Origin: Phaeodactylum tricornutum CCAP 1055/1
Taxonomy: Eukaryota; Bacillariophyta; Bacillariophyceae; Surirellales; Neidiaceae
Direction: 5' to 3'
Length of the DNA: 64,000 nucleotides
Assembly: GCF_000150955.2 (NCBI RefSeq)
Contig: NC_011678.1
Span: 639,518 to 703,517 of the forward strand
In this document: positions 52,670-62,260 of the stretch, one piece after another
Position numbering within the stretch: the first letter of the stretch is position 1
Layout: the number at the start of each line of letters is the position of its first letter
Program-made: the position numbers and the translations under genes
The notes under the pieces: model-generated
The model's input: only the letters and a program-made list of their open reading frames with translations
Databases searched by the model: none
Told to the model about the DNA's origin: nothing

Positions 52670-54115
52670 ATGTCACTTCGCAAGCGTGGTGGAGACGGCA
52701 ACCCGGACGATCTCACAACGCGTCGACACGGGGACCGACTCTCTTGGGGGCACCTGATGCACGGGGTAAAAGCGAAGTCCCCATGCCTTGGACGAATCCG
52801 ATCACTCGTACCGTGTCGGCTCCTAATAATACTCAGTGTGCTCCTGGGAGTTTGCTTTATGTACGTACGAACAAATTCCGTGTTGTGGGTGGATCCTGTG
52901 CGACCGGATTCGACAGTCACTTCGGAAACGTTTTCTACGATTGCGCCGGACGCTCCGCTCAAACATATTCTCTACTTTACTCCGTATTGGGACGGGAAAG
53001 ATTATCATTTCGGGACAGGTCAGGAACCCTTCCTCCAGGCCAATTGTCCCGTCAATCGCTGTTTTGCTACAATAGATCGTGGTCATTTGCCGACCCTAGC
53101 GGATTTCGACGCCTTTCTCGTGCACGCGCATTACGATCATATCCGCGTATCTGAATTCCGTAATATCTCCACTTGGAGGCAGCCCCATCATCGCTTTGTT
53201 CTACTCGCAATGGAGAGCCCCGATTACGGTAGTCCACGAATTCCAGCACGACCGTTCGAACTTGACTACCGGGAAGGCACCGTTGATCCCTTTGATGATT
53301 TCTTCCACTGGACCATGAGTTACCGTTGGGACAGTGATCTGCCTCGCCCTTACGGATGGTTCCAGGATAGACAATCGACCGAGTTCTATCCATCCCTTCC
53401 CAAATCCTGGAAACCTTACGACGAAGCCGAATTTCTTCGGTGGCTGCCTCGTCAACCCCCTGCCTTTCGTCAATTGGCGCGGAGGCCCCAGAAAGTGGCC
53501 TGGGTGGTGTCTAACTGCAACGCCGCATCGGGTCGGGACGACTACGTCCGGGAACTCCAAAAGTATATTCCTGTAGACGTGTTTGGTCGTTGTTCCGGCA
53601 CGCCCTGTGACCAACCCTACAACTCAATCCAAGTCGACAATTGTACCGTACGCGTGCGCGAAGACTACAAGTTCTACCTCGGTTTTGAAAACACCTTCTG
53701 CAACGACTACGCCACGGAAAAGTTCTTTGGACGTGTCGGGAACAACCTCGTCGTCACAATGGGCCAGGCCAATTATAGTCGCCTCGCTCCACCCCATTCC
53801 CATTTGGACGTCCGGGACTTTCCTTCACCCCGGGCTCTGGCCGAACGTTTGCGGTACCTCGACCAGAACGACACCGCCTACTTGAGCTACTTTTGGTGGC
53901 ACGCACACTACCGCGTCTATCCGGCACACCTTGCTCAGAAACCCCGTGAGGAACACTTTAGCCGCAGCATGTGCAAATTATGCGAACGGTTACACGCACC
54001 CGAGGCGGAGAGAGCGGCTCCCACGTACAGCGATTTGCAAACCTGGTGGACGGAACCCTCCGAATGCGGAAAGCAACAACGCGCCGTCACGGCCTCGTGG
54101 AAGTTCGATCCGTGA
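52670..54115 (+). CDS. Alpha-1,3-fucosyltransferase (GT10), Golgi type II protein
   Basis: 481 aa. A basic cytoplasmic tail of about 45 residues precedes one anchor (CRLLIILSVLLGVCFMYV). The lumenal domain has LVHAHYDHI, FVLLAMESPDYG, the acceptor-side FHWTMSYRWDSDLPRPYG, and KVAWVVSNCNAASGRDDYVREL. The GT10 donor-binding signature is DYKFYLGFENTFCNDYATEKFF, with conserved Glu, Asn and Lys. Enzymes of this type add fucose from GDP-fucose, in plants to the core of N-glycans. A Cys pair near the C-terminus (MCKLCERL) fits the plant/insect core-FucT pattern. The gene suggests fucosylated N-glycans in this alga. Confidence 0.92.
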   Translation: MSLRKRGGDGNPDDLTTRRHGDRLSWGHLMHGVKAKSPCLGRIRSLVPCRLLIILSVLLGVCFMYVRTNSVLWVDPVRPDSTVTSETFSTIAPDAPLKHILYFTPYWDGKDYHFGTGQEPFLQANCPVNRCFATIDRGHLPTLADFDAFLVHAHYDHIRVSEFRNISTWRQPHHRFVLLAMESPDYGSPRIPARPFELDYREGTVDPFDDFFHWTMSYRWDSDLPRPYGWFQDRQSTEFYPSLPKSWKPYDEAEFLRWLPRQPPAFRQLARRPQKVAWVVSNCNAASGRDDYVRELQKYIPVDVFGRCSGTPCDQPYNSIQVDNCTVRVREDYKFYLGFENTFCNDYATEKFFGRVGNNLVVTMGQANYSRLAPPHSHLDVRDFPSPRALAERLRYLDQNDTAYLSYFWWHAHYRVYPAHLAQKPREEHFSRSMCKLCERLHAPEAERAAPTYSDLQTWWTEPSECGKQQRAVTASWKFDP

Positions 54116-54375
54116 CGAATTGTGTGCATGAGCGTTCGGATATAAAAGGCATCGACGGTGAAACCATGGTCTGTTTTTATTGTTGCGGTACTCGCCAATT
54201 CAGCATATCGGCAACACTGCAGCACGGGTGTGAAAATAGGGATACCAATGTTTGCAAATTTTACAGCTAAAGAACAAGCAACCTCCCCTTTGGGAGCCTG
54301 GCCAAACGAAGGAAAGTACCGGCATTATTATATTGCACAAACCACCGCGTTACTTGACTAGCGTCATTGAATAAC

Positions 54376-55134
54376 TCAGACCACTTGTATAGATATATTT
54401 TGTTGCTGCTCCGCTGGTGTGATTGATGCTGTATCCGACATATCTTTGGCAATGAGCCCTCGATACTCCTCTCCAGAAGGAGAGGGTGACGTTTCGGTGC
54501 TAGATGGAAGCTCTCCTTCTTCGATGCGACAATCCTGTGATACTTCATCTGGTGCCGCATCAACGCCTTCTAACAGCAGAGCATCGTGCTCACGATCCGC
54601 AATCCGCTCCTGCTGCGCTGCCTCACAAAAAGCATCGCTTTGTCTTTGAATTGCCAACAGCGTTTCCTGCCGTACCGTGAGTTCTTCGATTCTCCGGCGA
54701 ATTGTTTCACAATTGGCAACAATCTCCTTGTGTTGCTCAATTACCGTCTGCAGGGTATCTTCGTCCCTCTCCCACGCTTCCATACGCCGGTCCCAGTCGC
54801 GTGGGAGCTCTTGTTGGCCTGCTTCCGGATCCTCCAGACTAGACTCCCGTCGCTCCGTCTTGAGCATTCGGGCCCGTTCATCCAGCGCGATTCGATACTG
54901 TCGCGTCCGCTGTCCGAGAAAGATTTCTTGAGCGTGCGACGCCTCGTACAGAGCCTGCGCTTGCGTCAATTCCTCCCTCAGAGCCGCCAGCTCCGCCGTG
55001 CCGTCCGCGTCCCCCATCTCCGTCGCCACGGCGACCCGTACCGCCGGATCCACCTTCTGGGCACGACGACGGACCGATGGGGCACACCCAAGCCGTCCAC
55101 GGGCTTTCCCCACTAGACTGTACAAACGCTGCAT
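54376..55134 (-). CDS. Hypothetical coiled-coil protein
   Basis: 252 aa. The N-terminus is basic (MQRLYSLVGKARGRLGCAPS). Residues about 45-190 are a long Glu/Arg/Gln-rich helix with heptad spacing (LAALREELTQAQALYEASH; TLQTVIEQHKEIVANCETI; RRRIEELTVRQETLLAIQ), a probable coiled coil. The C-terminal 60 residues are acidic and Ser/Thr/Pro-rich. No family recognised. Its 3' end faces the fucosyltransferase gene across 260 bp; its 5' end is divergent from the PAQR gene. Confidence 0.65.
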   Translation of the reverse strand: MQRLYSLVGKARGRLGCAPSVRRRAQKVDPAVRVAVATEMGDADGTAELAALREELTQAQALYEASHAQEIFLGQRTRQYRIALDERARMLKTERRESSLEDPEAGQQELPRDWDRRMEAWERDEDTLQTVIEQHKEIVANCETIRRRIEELTVRQETLLAIQRQSDAFCEAAQQERIADREHDALLLEGVDAAPDEVSQDCRIEEGELPSSTETSPSPSGEEYRGLIAKDMSDTASITPAEQQQNISIQVV

Positions 55135-55364
55135 GGTAGACTAGTTGCGATGCTCTTTGGTAGAAGGAACCTTCAGTTAGCGAACGCGCGGACGGAGACT
55201 GGTTTGGGAGGGTTAGGGTTAAAAATGGCTCCCAGTAACATGAGCGAAAGAGTCGATATATGCAAACGCTTTCCAGAATATGGATTTGGGTACCGAGTCA
55301 GAACGCCGGGACTGGTTGTCGCCAAAAAGTATGCGGAAGACGGTGATTGTCTCCGGCATTCACC

Positions 55365-56171
55365 ATGGCGAACGCCGATGGTATCCTAGAGGCTGCGCAT
55401 CCCTACTACCCACACGCAAGCGAGTACGGGCATGAGCTACCGCAGCAGCCACCCGAGGTCTGGAGTATCACCGACTTTGGTCGAGTCAATGAACGTTCAC
55501 GGGACGGCAGCGTCCACGCGACAGACGAAGTCTTCAACACCGCTTCGCATTTTGCCGCCACCTTTCTCAGCTTCCTCGGCACGGTCCTACTCGTTGTGCA
55601 AGCTAGCGCTCGACACGAACCGTGGAAAATTGTCAGCTTTAGTATATACGGCGCGTCGCTCGTCTTTCTGTTCGCCGCCAGTACCTTGCACCACGGCTTG
55701 ACCGGAGTGCACGAAGCCTTCTTTCGTAGACTGGACTATCTCGCCATCTACCCCTTAATTTCCGGTACATTTACCCCGCTCTGTTTGGTCTTCTACCATG
55801 ACAGTCTTATTGGATGGGTCTTTGGTGCCACCGTCTGGGCCATTGCCATACTCGGCATGGTGGCCACTGCATTCTGGTTCCACAAAATTCCCAAATGGTT
55901 GTCCATGACTGCCTACATGACGCTGGGTTGGTTGGGAGCGTGCATGACCTATTGGCTCATACCAGTCTTGGGAATGGATGGTTTTGGACTCTTTTTGTTC
56001 GGCGGAATCTTGTACACCGGGGGAGGATACGTTTTCTACACTGAACGACCGAACCCCTATCCCGGAACCTTTGGCTTTCACGAAATATGGCACGTGACGG
56101 TCGTACTTGCCGCTACCTGCCATTGGCTACTCATGTACACTTACGTCCTGCCATGGGAAAGCGCGACATGA
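55365..56171 (+). CDS. PAQR/hemolysin-III family seven-helix membrane protein
   Basis: 268 aa from the ATG at 55365. After a polar N-terminus, seven hydrophobic segments follow. The zinc-site residues of the family are visible: Ser and His in FAASTLHHG, Asp in FFRRLDYLAIY and two His in FHEIWHVTVVLAATCHW. ISGTFTPLCL and GILYTGGGYVFYTERPNPYPG are typical of adiponectin-receptor-like proteins, which act as ceramidases in animals and as regulators of lipid or osmotic responses in fungi. No toxin activity is implied by the HlyIII name. The role here is not known. Confidence 0.9.
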   Translation: MANADGILEAAHPYYPHASEYGHELPQQPPEVWSITDFGRVNERSRDGSVHATDEVFNTASHFAATFLSFLGTVLLVVQASARHEPWKIVSFSIYGASLVFLFAASTLHHGLTGVHEAFFRRLDYLAIYPLISGTFTPLCLVFYHDSLIGWVFGATVWAIAILGMVATAFWFHKIPKWLSMTAYMTLGWLGACMTYWLIPVLGMDGFGLFLFGGILYTGGGYVFYTERPNPYPGTFGFHEIWHVTVVLAATCHWLLMYTYVLPWESAT

Positions 56172-57037
56172 GCAAGGCTGGGACCAACTGGGACGTGGCA
56201 CTCGGGGAAAGTGGACGTATGTGTTGGACAGGACTGTGCTACAAAGGGCTACGGTTTTCGAACGCAATTCTTTGGCTCGTGGACGATGCGCTGCCCTGCC
56301 TTTGACCGCAATGCGTTGATGCGTTGTCGGAGCTGCGCAAAGTTGAATATCCAATGATCCCTGCTTTTGCTTTACTGTTAAAGGAAGCTCTACTTAGCGT
56401 CGGTAGTCGGGTCGGAGATGTATATTATAGTTAGTTACCATTGTAGACGACAAATCCCGCGCTAGGAGTATTCGCCGAAATTTGTTGGACTATACCTCGA
56501 AGTCATTACTAGGTCTCAATTCCGAAGGTTTAGCAATATAGACCCTTCTATCTCGAAACAGTAGGCTGTGTCCCCCTTGACGCATCAAACACATGATTCA
56601 TTCCACTTCACAGTCAACCATGTACTTTGGATTGCCCAGTGTTTGATTAGACACCAGAATTCGCAGGCTTATGTTGGTCGGAATGGTCCGGCTTGAGAAC
56701 ACCCTGGCCTCCATAATTTAGGGCAAAAAATTTCCTCGAGGACGGATTCGAGCAATAATTCATTTTAAATTTACTTTTTTTGGCGGCGACCGACGAAACC
56801 CCCAACAGCATCCGCCACAAAATCGGCAGACAAACGCAACAACATGTAACGCAATACGGCACCACCTCGTTTTGCGCAAAAATTTGGGGTTCGAACCTTT
56901 TCATAAGAACACTAGAGTTCCTAGCAATCTCAGGGTTCTCAAGCTTCAGCTTGCGGAAGAGAGTCCTACGGTATCTAGCAGTATGTGGACCGACTCGCAC
57001 ATAATTTGTGGGAAAATCTTCCTCCGATATCTTCATC
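56172..57037. promoter_or_regulatory. Intergenic region upstream of the GH128 gene, with TTCACAGTCAA motif
   Basis: About 870 bp. TTCACAGTCAA, the reverse complement of TTGACTGTGAA, lies at 56607-56617, 420 bp before the GH128 ATG. A 166-codon minus-strand ORF (56647-57147) overlaps the GH128 start and has no recognisable domain; I do not credit it. Confidence 0.4.
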
Positions 57038-58372
57038 ATGGAAAACGTTTCTCGTACACTCAAGTGGGCCAAAGGCTTCCTGGTGGTATCCGTTTGGGTC
57101 ACTGCCTTTATCGCATTCACGGCACTCCATGGAAGAGTTAGCAACAACGGTCGAGAGATGACGTTAGAAGTCGCCAGTCGCTCGCCTGAGCGAATCGAAC
57201 ACGAAAGAGCGATGCAGGGAAGAATGAGATCCTTAATTCACCATAGTATCGTTGAAGAAGATCAAGAAACTCGCAAGCTGTGGAGCGGCGACCGAATGAA
57301 AGTGCGAACGCCATTATGGGACAGAATAAAGGGATTTCCAATCTTTCGCTCACCGACTTCTACTCCGGCCCCTACTCCGACCCCGACCCCGGCCCCCACG
57401 CAAGAGCCAACGGGGGTGGTTTCCATTGAGAGACCACTGTCAACACCCAACGAAGCCCCTTTGACCTCGTTTTCTGGTCAAAATCCGACGCCTTCGCCCA
57501 GAATTACCGCGCTCACAAACAGACCAACTGGCTGTTCCGGTCCTCTGTCATCGCCCCCATTTCCCGGTAAAAAGGGAATTGGCTTCACGCTTCGAGAAGC
57601 AGGAAGACCGGGCTCTTGGGTAGAGCATCTTCCCAGAGTTTTGGCTCTGAATGTCTCTTGGAACTATTCATGGAATTCGGTTCGGATTCCTCAACAACCG
57701 GAAAACATTGAATTTTTACCCATGATTTGGGGAGCATGGGGAGCAGCGGCTGTCCAGCGTAAAATCGAAAGGGATATACTGCCAGAGTACCGAGCAGGTC
57801 GAGTCCAACGATTTCTAGGATTTAATGAGCCAGATCATCCTAATCAGTCGAATATGCTTGTCGATTCCGCTGTTGAATTTTGGCCGATTCTCGAAGGGGC
57901 TCAAATTCCGTTGGCGAGCCCCTCGGTAGCGCATGGTACCGGCGAGTGGATGCAAACGTTCATGTCCCGTGCTGATAACGAGTGCCTCCGCATGGAGTAT
58001 ATTGGTATTCATTGGTATGGAGGAGCAGATGCTCCAACGTTTAAGGAAAAAATGCGTGAAATTTTCGAACTCTACGACGGTAAACGTCCCCTGCTCATTA
58101 CCGAGTTTGCGCCGGCCGATTGGACCGCGACTGTACCGGAAAACAATATGTATTCACAAGCGCAAATACTAGCTTTCATGAAAGAAGTTTTGCCCTGGCT
58201 TGAAGCGCAGGACTGGATTTCGGGCTATGCTTGGTTTCCATTCAAGCCTTCATTCCCGGCCGGTTCCACCTCCGCCTTGTTTGACGAAGCGGGAAATTTA
58301 ACCAAACTGGGAGAGTACTACGCGACTGTTTCAAAGTCTAATCCTCGCGGTGATCAAAGCATTTCCATTTAA
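57038..58372 (+). CDS. GH128-like glycoside hydrolase (probable endo-beta-1,3-glucanase), type II anchored
   Basis: 444 aa from the ATG at 57038. An anchor (GFLVVSVWVTAFIAFTAL) is followed by a charged stalk and a Thr/Pro repeat (TPAPTPTPTPAPTQEPT). The catalytic barrel starts KGIGFTLREAG and has LNVSWNYSWN, FLPMIWGAW, the acid/base site FLGFNEPDHPNQSN, MEYIGIHWYGGADAPTF and the nucleophile site LLITEFAPADW, then GYAWFPFKP. This matches the Glyco_hydro_cc (GH128) family of beta-1,3-glucanases. Diatoms store chrysolaminarin, a beta-1,3-glucan, and have wall callose, so either could be the substrate; the anchor and stalk favour a wall or endomembrane role. Confidence 0.85.
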   Translation: MENVSRTLKWAKGFLVVSVWVTAFIAFTALHGRVSNNGREMTLEVASRSPERIEHERAMQGRMRSLIHHSIVEEDQETRKLWSGDRMKVRTPLWDRIKGFPIFRSPTSTPAPTPTPTPAPTQEPTGVVSIERPLSTPNEAPLTSFSGQNPTPSPRITALTNRPTGCSGPLSSPPFPGKKGIGFTLREAGRPGSWVEHLPRVLALNVSWNYSWNSVRIPQQPENIEFLPMIWGAWGAAAVQRKIERDILPEYRAGRVQRFLGFNEPDHPNQSNMLVDSAVEFWPILEGAQIPLASPSVAHGTGEWMQTFMSRADNECLRMEYIGIHWYGGADAPTFKEKMREIFELYDGKRPLLITEFAPADWTATVPENNMYSQAQILAFMKEVLPWLEAQDWISGYAWFPFKPSFPAGSTSALFDEAGNLTKLGEYYATVSKSNPRGDQSISI

Positions 58373-58509
58373 TTTCGAAAGTGTAAGAGATTATACATCT
58401 TTTTATCAAGGCCGGGAGTGACGGTTGTTATAGACTTTAAATAGCACATCGCAAAAATTCAATTAGTTTGTCGCATTAAAAACGCTTCCTTTTATGTTCG
58501 CGAGAGAAA

Positions 58510-59706
58510 CTATCTTTCAAGCCCCAAACTGGCGGCGGTAACTGGTGTTGGCACAATACCACTCGGATTCAAAGGAAACAACTGACGATAGTAGGAACCA
58601 CACGCGTCAGGTAGATCGATCGATGAACTGACGCCCTCCAAGCCCCAACAGCGTTTGAGCCATGCATATATCTCAGGATAGTCGCTGCGTATACGTAAGT
58701 GGGCCCCTCCTGCTCGGAATAAAGGTGCATAGGCGCAATCAAATCGTAACATTGTTGGCAGAAGTCGTAAGTCTGCTTCACTAAACTGGTCTCCCAGCAA
58801 GAAGTTCCGGTTGTATAGTTGTTTTTCAACCTTAGCAAGACCCTCTCTCACTGATGAAGACGCTTCATCGTATGCGGCTTGAGTAGTTGCAAAACCACAG
58901 CGGTAGACGCCATTGTTCACCATATCGTACACCCACTCATTGGTTTTGTCAATCTCTTGGGTCAGTTCTTCAGGGTAAAGATTGAATCTCTGTATTCCAG
59001 GATCTCCTCCCAGTCGTACGCTGTTGAGCATGCGTACAATATCAGACGACTCGTTGGAAACTATACTCCGGGACTTTTTATCAACAAGTAGAGGGGCGGT
59101 GCAACGACCTCGGTAACCTGGTGATAATTGATCATACACTTCCCGTAAATCCTTGTTTCCAAAGGGATCACGATCAGTCGCCGAGAATATCCAGCCACCC
59201 CGAGAGGCCTTTTCTGGATTGTCCTCTAGTCGCGTGAGTGAAATACCATCTCTCAAGTTCAGCAAGTTCACTGCTAAGAGACAACGATGGCACCAGGGAC
59301 AAGGATTGCCCAAATACAAATGGTATCGACCAGCTTCGTCAGGAAACTCGGTAGTGCCGAGACGTCCCTGAAATTTGTATGAGGGTCGTTGATAGTTTCC
59401 AGTTTCATCCTGAGGTGCCAGCTCCGCCATCATTCGTTTCCAGATAAACTTCCAACCTTCCTTGGCCGTTTTGACAAGGTTTCCCTGTGGAACCACGCCC
59501 CCAGCGAGTTCTAGTAAGTTGAAGCCTTTGTCGATTTTTACGCCAAGTACCGTTGAAGACAGCGTTGCTGACTGTGAATTGCGAATGCATCGAGAGACTA
59601 CTACCTTTGGGATATGAAATGCAGAGGCCCTCGTACAGGGCCGTGGACCGTCAAGAATGCACCATGCGACGAATACAGGCAGCGAGAATACGCGGCAAAG
59701 CCTCAT
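58510..59706 (-). CDS. Xi-class glutathione S-transferase (glutathionyl-hydroquinone reductase), plastid-targeted
   Basis: 398 aa. The leader ends RASA|FHIPKVV, an ASAF-type plastid site. The thioredoxin-like domain has YHLYLGNPCPWCHRCLLAV, with the catalytic Cys in the CPWC motif, and IVSNESSDIVRML for glutathione. The helical domain has NEWVYDMVNNGVYRCGFATTQ, LLGDQFSEADLRLLPTMLRF and YPEIYAWLKRCW, as in ECM4/YqjG enzymes that strip glutathione from quinone adducts. A plastid member could protect against quinone or arsenic stress. TTCACAGTCAG, a near copy of the shared motif, lies inside the coding sequence (59569-59578) and is probably chance. Confidence 0.9.
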   Translation of the reverse strand: MRLCRVFSLPVFVAWCILDGPRPCTRASAFHIPKVVVSRCIRNSQSATLSSTVLGVKIDKGFNLLELAGGVVPQGNLVKTAKEGWKFIWKRMMAELAPQDETGNYQRPSYKFQGRLGTTEFPDEAGRYHLYLGNPCPWCHRCLLAVNLLNLRDGISLTRLEDNPEKASRGGWIFSATDRDPFGNKDLREVYDQLSPGYRGRCTAPLLVDKKSRSIVSNESSDIVRMLNSVRLGGDPGIQRFNLYPEELTQEIDKTNEWVYDMVNNGVYRCGFATTQAAYDEASSSVREGLAKVEKQLYNRNFLLGDQFSEADLRLLPTMLRFDCAYAPLFRAGGAHLRIRSDYPEIYAWLKRCWGLEGVSSSIDLPDACGSYYRQLFPLNPSGIVPTPVTAASLGLER

Positions 59707-60331
59707 GTCAGCCTGTATATGTAGAGAAGTTTCGGTACCCTTTTGCGAAGACTTTCGACGGTCAACCAGGCCGACGTGCGCTATTACAAGAGTATCCGCC
59801 CAACAAGTTCAAGAGCAGAAGACGGTGTTTCACTGTCGACTCAAGAGGTTGATCGGTTGAATGTATCTATGCTCTTCGATACCTGATGCCAAGTGAATCG
59901 GGAGAAATTACAATCCACGACGATTTCTCTTAGACATCTTTGTTGACCGTCCACACACGGGTTTCCATCTCTCCCTAGCATCTGGAATATCTAAATTTGC
60001 AGCTTTCTGATACAAAGTGTTTAGTTATAAAGGCTGAAGGGAGCATAGTTGAATGGAAAATGCTCTTCCAAGAACATTTCAGCCTCGTACTTGGTACATT
60101 GAACTGTCAATCATTGCTTTTGACGCACCCCGAGATGTTGACCTCCAAATTTGCAAATCGTACCGTTTCATCTTTCTTAGCCTGAGCCATACCATTCTCG
60201 CAGCCTAGGTCGATTGTCTTTGGAGTTCACAGTACGGTGTTCTTTGTACCGTATGATCACAAATTCTGAGAACGACCTCAAAAATCCGTTATAAGCATCC
60301 GTTTTAGTGGCCAAGAAGCAATCTGATACAA
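59707..60331. other. Intergenic region
   Basis: About 620 bp upstream of the GST and downstream of TilS. TTTCACTGTCGACT near 59828 partly resembles the shared motif. No gene recognised. Confidence 0.35.
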
Positions 60332-62260
60332 TCATTTTACAGTGATAGCAATAGTCAAGGTCCCTGGTGATTGCTCGGCGAATGGTTTGTGGACGATCCA
60401 TTGGGCTTTGGTGGAAACATAGACGGCTGCCAATTTTACAGAGGTTAGTCCATTCTGTATTCTTTGGATACATACAACTGGTACCTGCGATCGAGCATGC
60501 GATGGGATGTCTTGACCCCGTAGGAACTGGCGAAGCTTAACCGGTTTACTGTCTTTCGACTTCCACTCCGGTATGATTGGAAGGTTGTGACGTGCCACAA
60601 TCGTTTGCAGCACTTCTATTGACCCTTCCGATATCCAAGCTTCCGGAACATTGAGTGTGAACGAAATGGTGCTCGAGCTGGACATCTCACCGGCCACGAC
60701 AGTCCAATCAAGCGAAACATCTTTGTCATTGCTACTTGTTTCAATGTCACGGTCCAGAGAAATCCGTAATATGGCGCCGTCCCTTACAACGTTCCAGCCT
60801 TTGCCAATATTGAGACGCCATTGCCGATTGTCGGGATGGTACCGGCACTGTGATACGACTCTATCCAATTGATCAAAAGAAAATCGCGAACCATTTGTTT
60901 GCTGTGAGATCCAGGAGTACAATGCTTGTTTGTGCACCATTGAGTCAAACTTAGCATTCTGTGGTAGTAAAAAGAAGGAATTACTCTTGTCTTGAGTATC
61001 GTCCACAAACCCCCGTGCTCGAACGGACAGATCTGTCGCAATTTCCTGACTTTGTTGACTCAAATTGTCGAACCGACGTTGCATAGTTTCAGAGCTCCCC
61101 ACTAGATCTGTCAACAAGGGAATCAATTCGTTCCGTACACGGTTTCGTAGGTACTTGTCGGAATTATTGGATTGGTCGTTGCGCCAGGCCCAGCCGTTGT
61201 GCTCGAGAAATTCGACAATGTCCCGCTTTGACACACCCAGAAGGGGTCGCGCGTACCAAATGTTGACATCATCCTTGAGCGACGAGACGGATGGTCGTGT
61301 GAGAACTTGCATCCCGGAAAGGTTTGTCACGTGCACGCCACGAAGGAGTTTCAGGAGCATGGTTTCGTTGGAATCATCGCGATGATGGGCAGTAACAATC
61401 ATCCCGCATTGGCCGTCCTTCCGTCCAAGCAACGATCCCAACTGTTCCTCCATTTTTGACCGTCGCCAACTTCGTGCAATATCTTGTGAGAAGGTGGAGC
61501 CATGCCAGTCGGAGACCGAGTCGTTCCAGAAGTGGCAAGTGAGTGGTAGCCCGTAGTCATGACATATGGTCTCGACAAAAGAGCGGTCGAGATCACTTTC
61601 TTTGCCCCGTTGCTGGTGATCAAAGTGCACTACGTGAACATGCACAGAAAGCCAAGGACTGAATTCGTCAGAGAACTTCCAGCCGGTCAGTGTGTCACTG
61701 TTGCCACCGTCTGGTTCATTGTCAGGCTTTAGTGTTTGCATAATCCCATGCAACAGCCCCACGGAGTCACATCCACCACTCACACCCACCAACAACACGA
61801 GTCTCCCATTTTCGAGATGAGTTCCAGGATACGCCTTTGGCAAAATAGTATTTCGAAAACAACGCTGTATGGCACAGGGAATTCCGTTCTCTCGGACGGG
61901 GTGGCTCTGGTCATCTTCCGATGCGGAGAGGGCACTGTGGTGGAAGGTACTCCTTTGCGCAGAGGGCGACAAAGCACCCAACGAGCTGCAGCTACGGAAT
62001 AATCCTTGCGATGGCACTTTCCCTCCGCCACGGCTCCGTCGCCTATCGCACACCCGTTCTACGTCTGGGTGGCGAATTATTCCAAGCGCGCAAAGACAAT
62101 TCGGTGCGACGAGGCACAGGACCGAAACGTGATGGTAGAGGTAGTATCCGCAACGTCCACCAGTTGCTGTTCCATACAGCATTATTATCTGTAGGGCCAC
62201 TGAGAGTGCGGCGAGTCGGCTACCATCATAGACCAAGCGACGGGGATTGCTTCGACTCAT
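60332..62260 (-). CDS. tilS: tRNA(Ile)-lysidine synthase
   Basis: 642 aa from the ATG at 62258-62260. A long leader with hydrophobic stretches (ALSVALQIIMLYG; VSVLCLVAPNCLCALG) precedes the enzyme and suggests organelle targeting. The N-type ATP pyrophosphatase domain has the PP-loop VLLVGVSGGCDSVGLLH, HVVHFDHQQRGKESDLD, VTAHHRDDSNETMLLKLLRG and ARPLLGVSKRDIVEFL with NRVRNELIPLL. The C-terminal TilS_C domain is recognisable by VKLRQFLRGQDIPSHARS. The enzyme converts C34 to lysidine in tRNA-Ile(CAU) so that AUA is read; eukaryotes need it only in organelles. Confidence 0.92.
   Translation of the reverse strand: MSRSNPRRLVYDGSRLAALSVALQIIMLYGTATGGRCGYYLYHHVSVLCLVAPNCLCALGIIRHPDVERVCDRRRSRGGGKVPSQGLFRSCSSLGALSPSAQRSTFHHSALSASEDDQSHPVRENGIPCAIQRCFRNTILPKAYPGTHLENGRLVLLVGVSGGCDSVGLLHGIMQTLKPDNEPDGGNSDTLTGWKFSDEFSPWLSVHVHVVHFDHQQRGKESDLDRSFVETICHDYGLPLTCHFWNDSVSDWHGSTFSQDIARSWRRSKMEEQLGSLLGRKDGQCGMIVTAHHRDDSNETMLLKLLRGVHVTNLSGMQVLTRPSVSSLKDDVNIWYARPLLGVSKRDIVEFLEHNGWAWRNDQSNNSDKYLRNRVRNELIPLLTDLVGSSETMQRRFDNLSQQSQEIATDLSVRARGFVDDTQDKSNSFFLLPQNAKFDSMVHKQALYSWISQQTNGSRFSFDQLDRVVSQCRYHPDNRQWRLNIGKGWNVVRDGAILRISLDRDIETSSNDKDVSLDWTVVAGEMSSSSTISFTLNVPEAWISEGSIEVLQTIVARHNLPIIPEWKSKDSKPVKLRQFLRGQDIPSHARSQVPVVCIQRIQNGLTSVKLAAVYVSTKAQWIVHKPFAEQSPGTLTIAITVK

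Noticed and set aside
55209-55223. Telomere-like GGGTTAGGGTTA
   Set aside because: Only two units, lying in a short gap between ordinary genes; too short to claim an interstitial telomere.
55150-55389. 79-codon plus-strand ORF upstream of the PAQR gene
   Set aside because: Different frame from PAQR, ends shortly after the PAQR ATG, and has no conserved feature; at most a chance upstream ORF.
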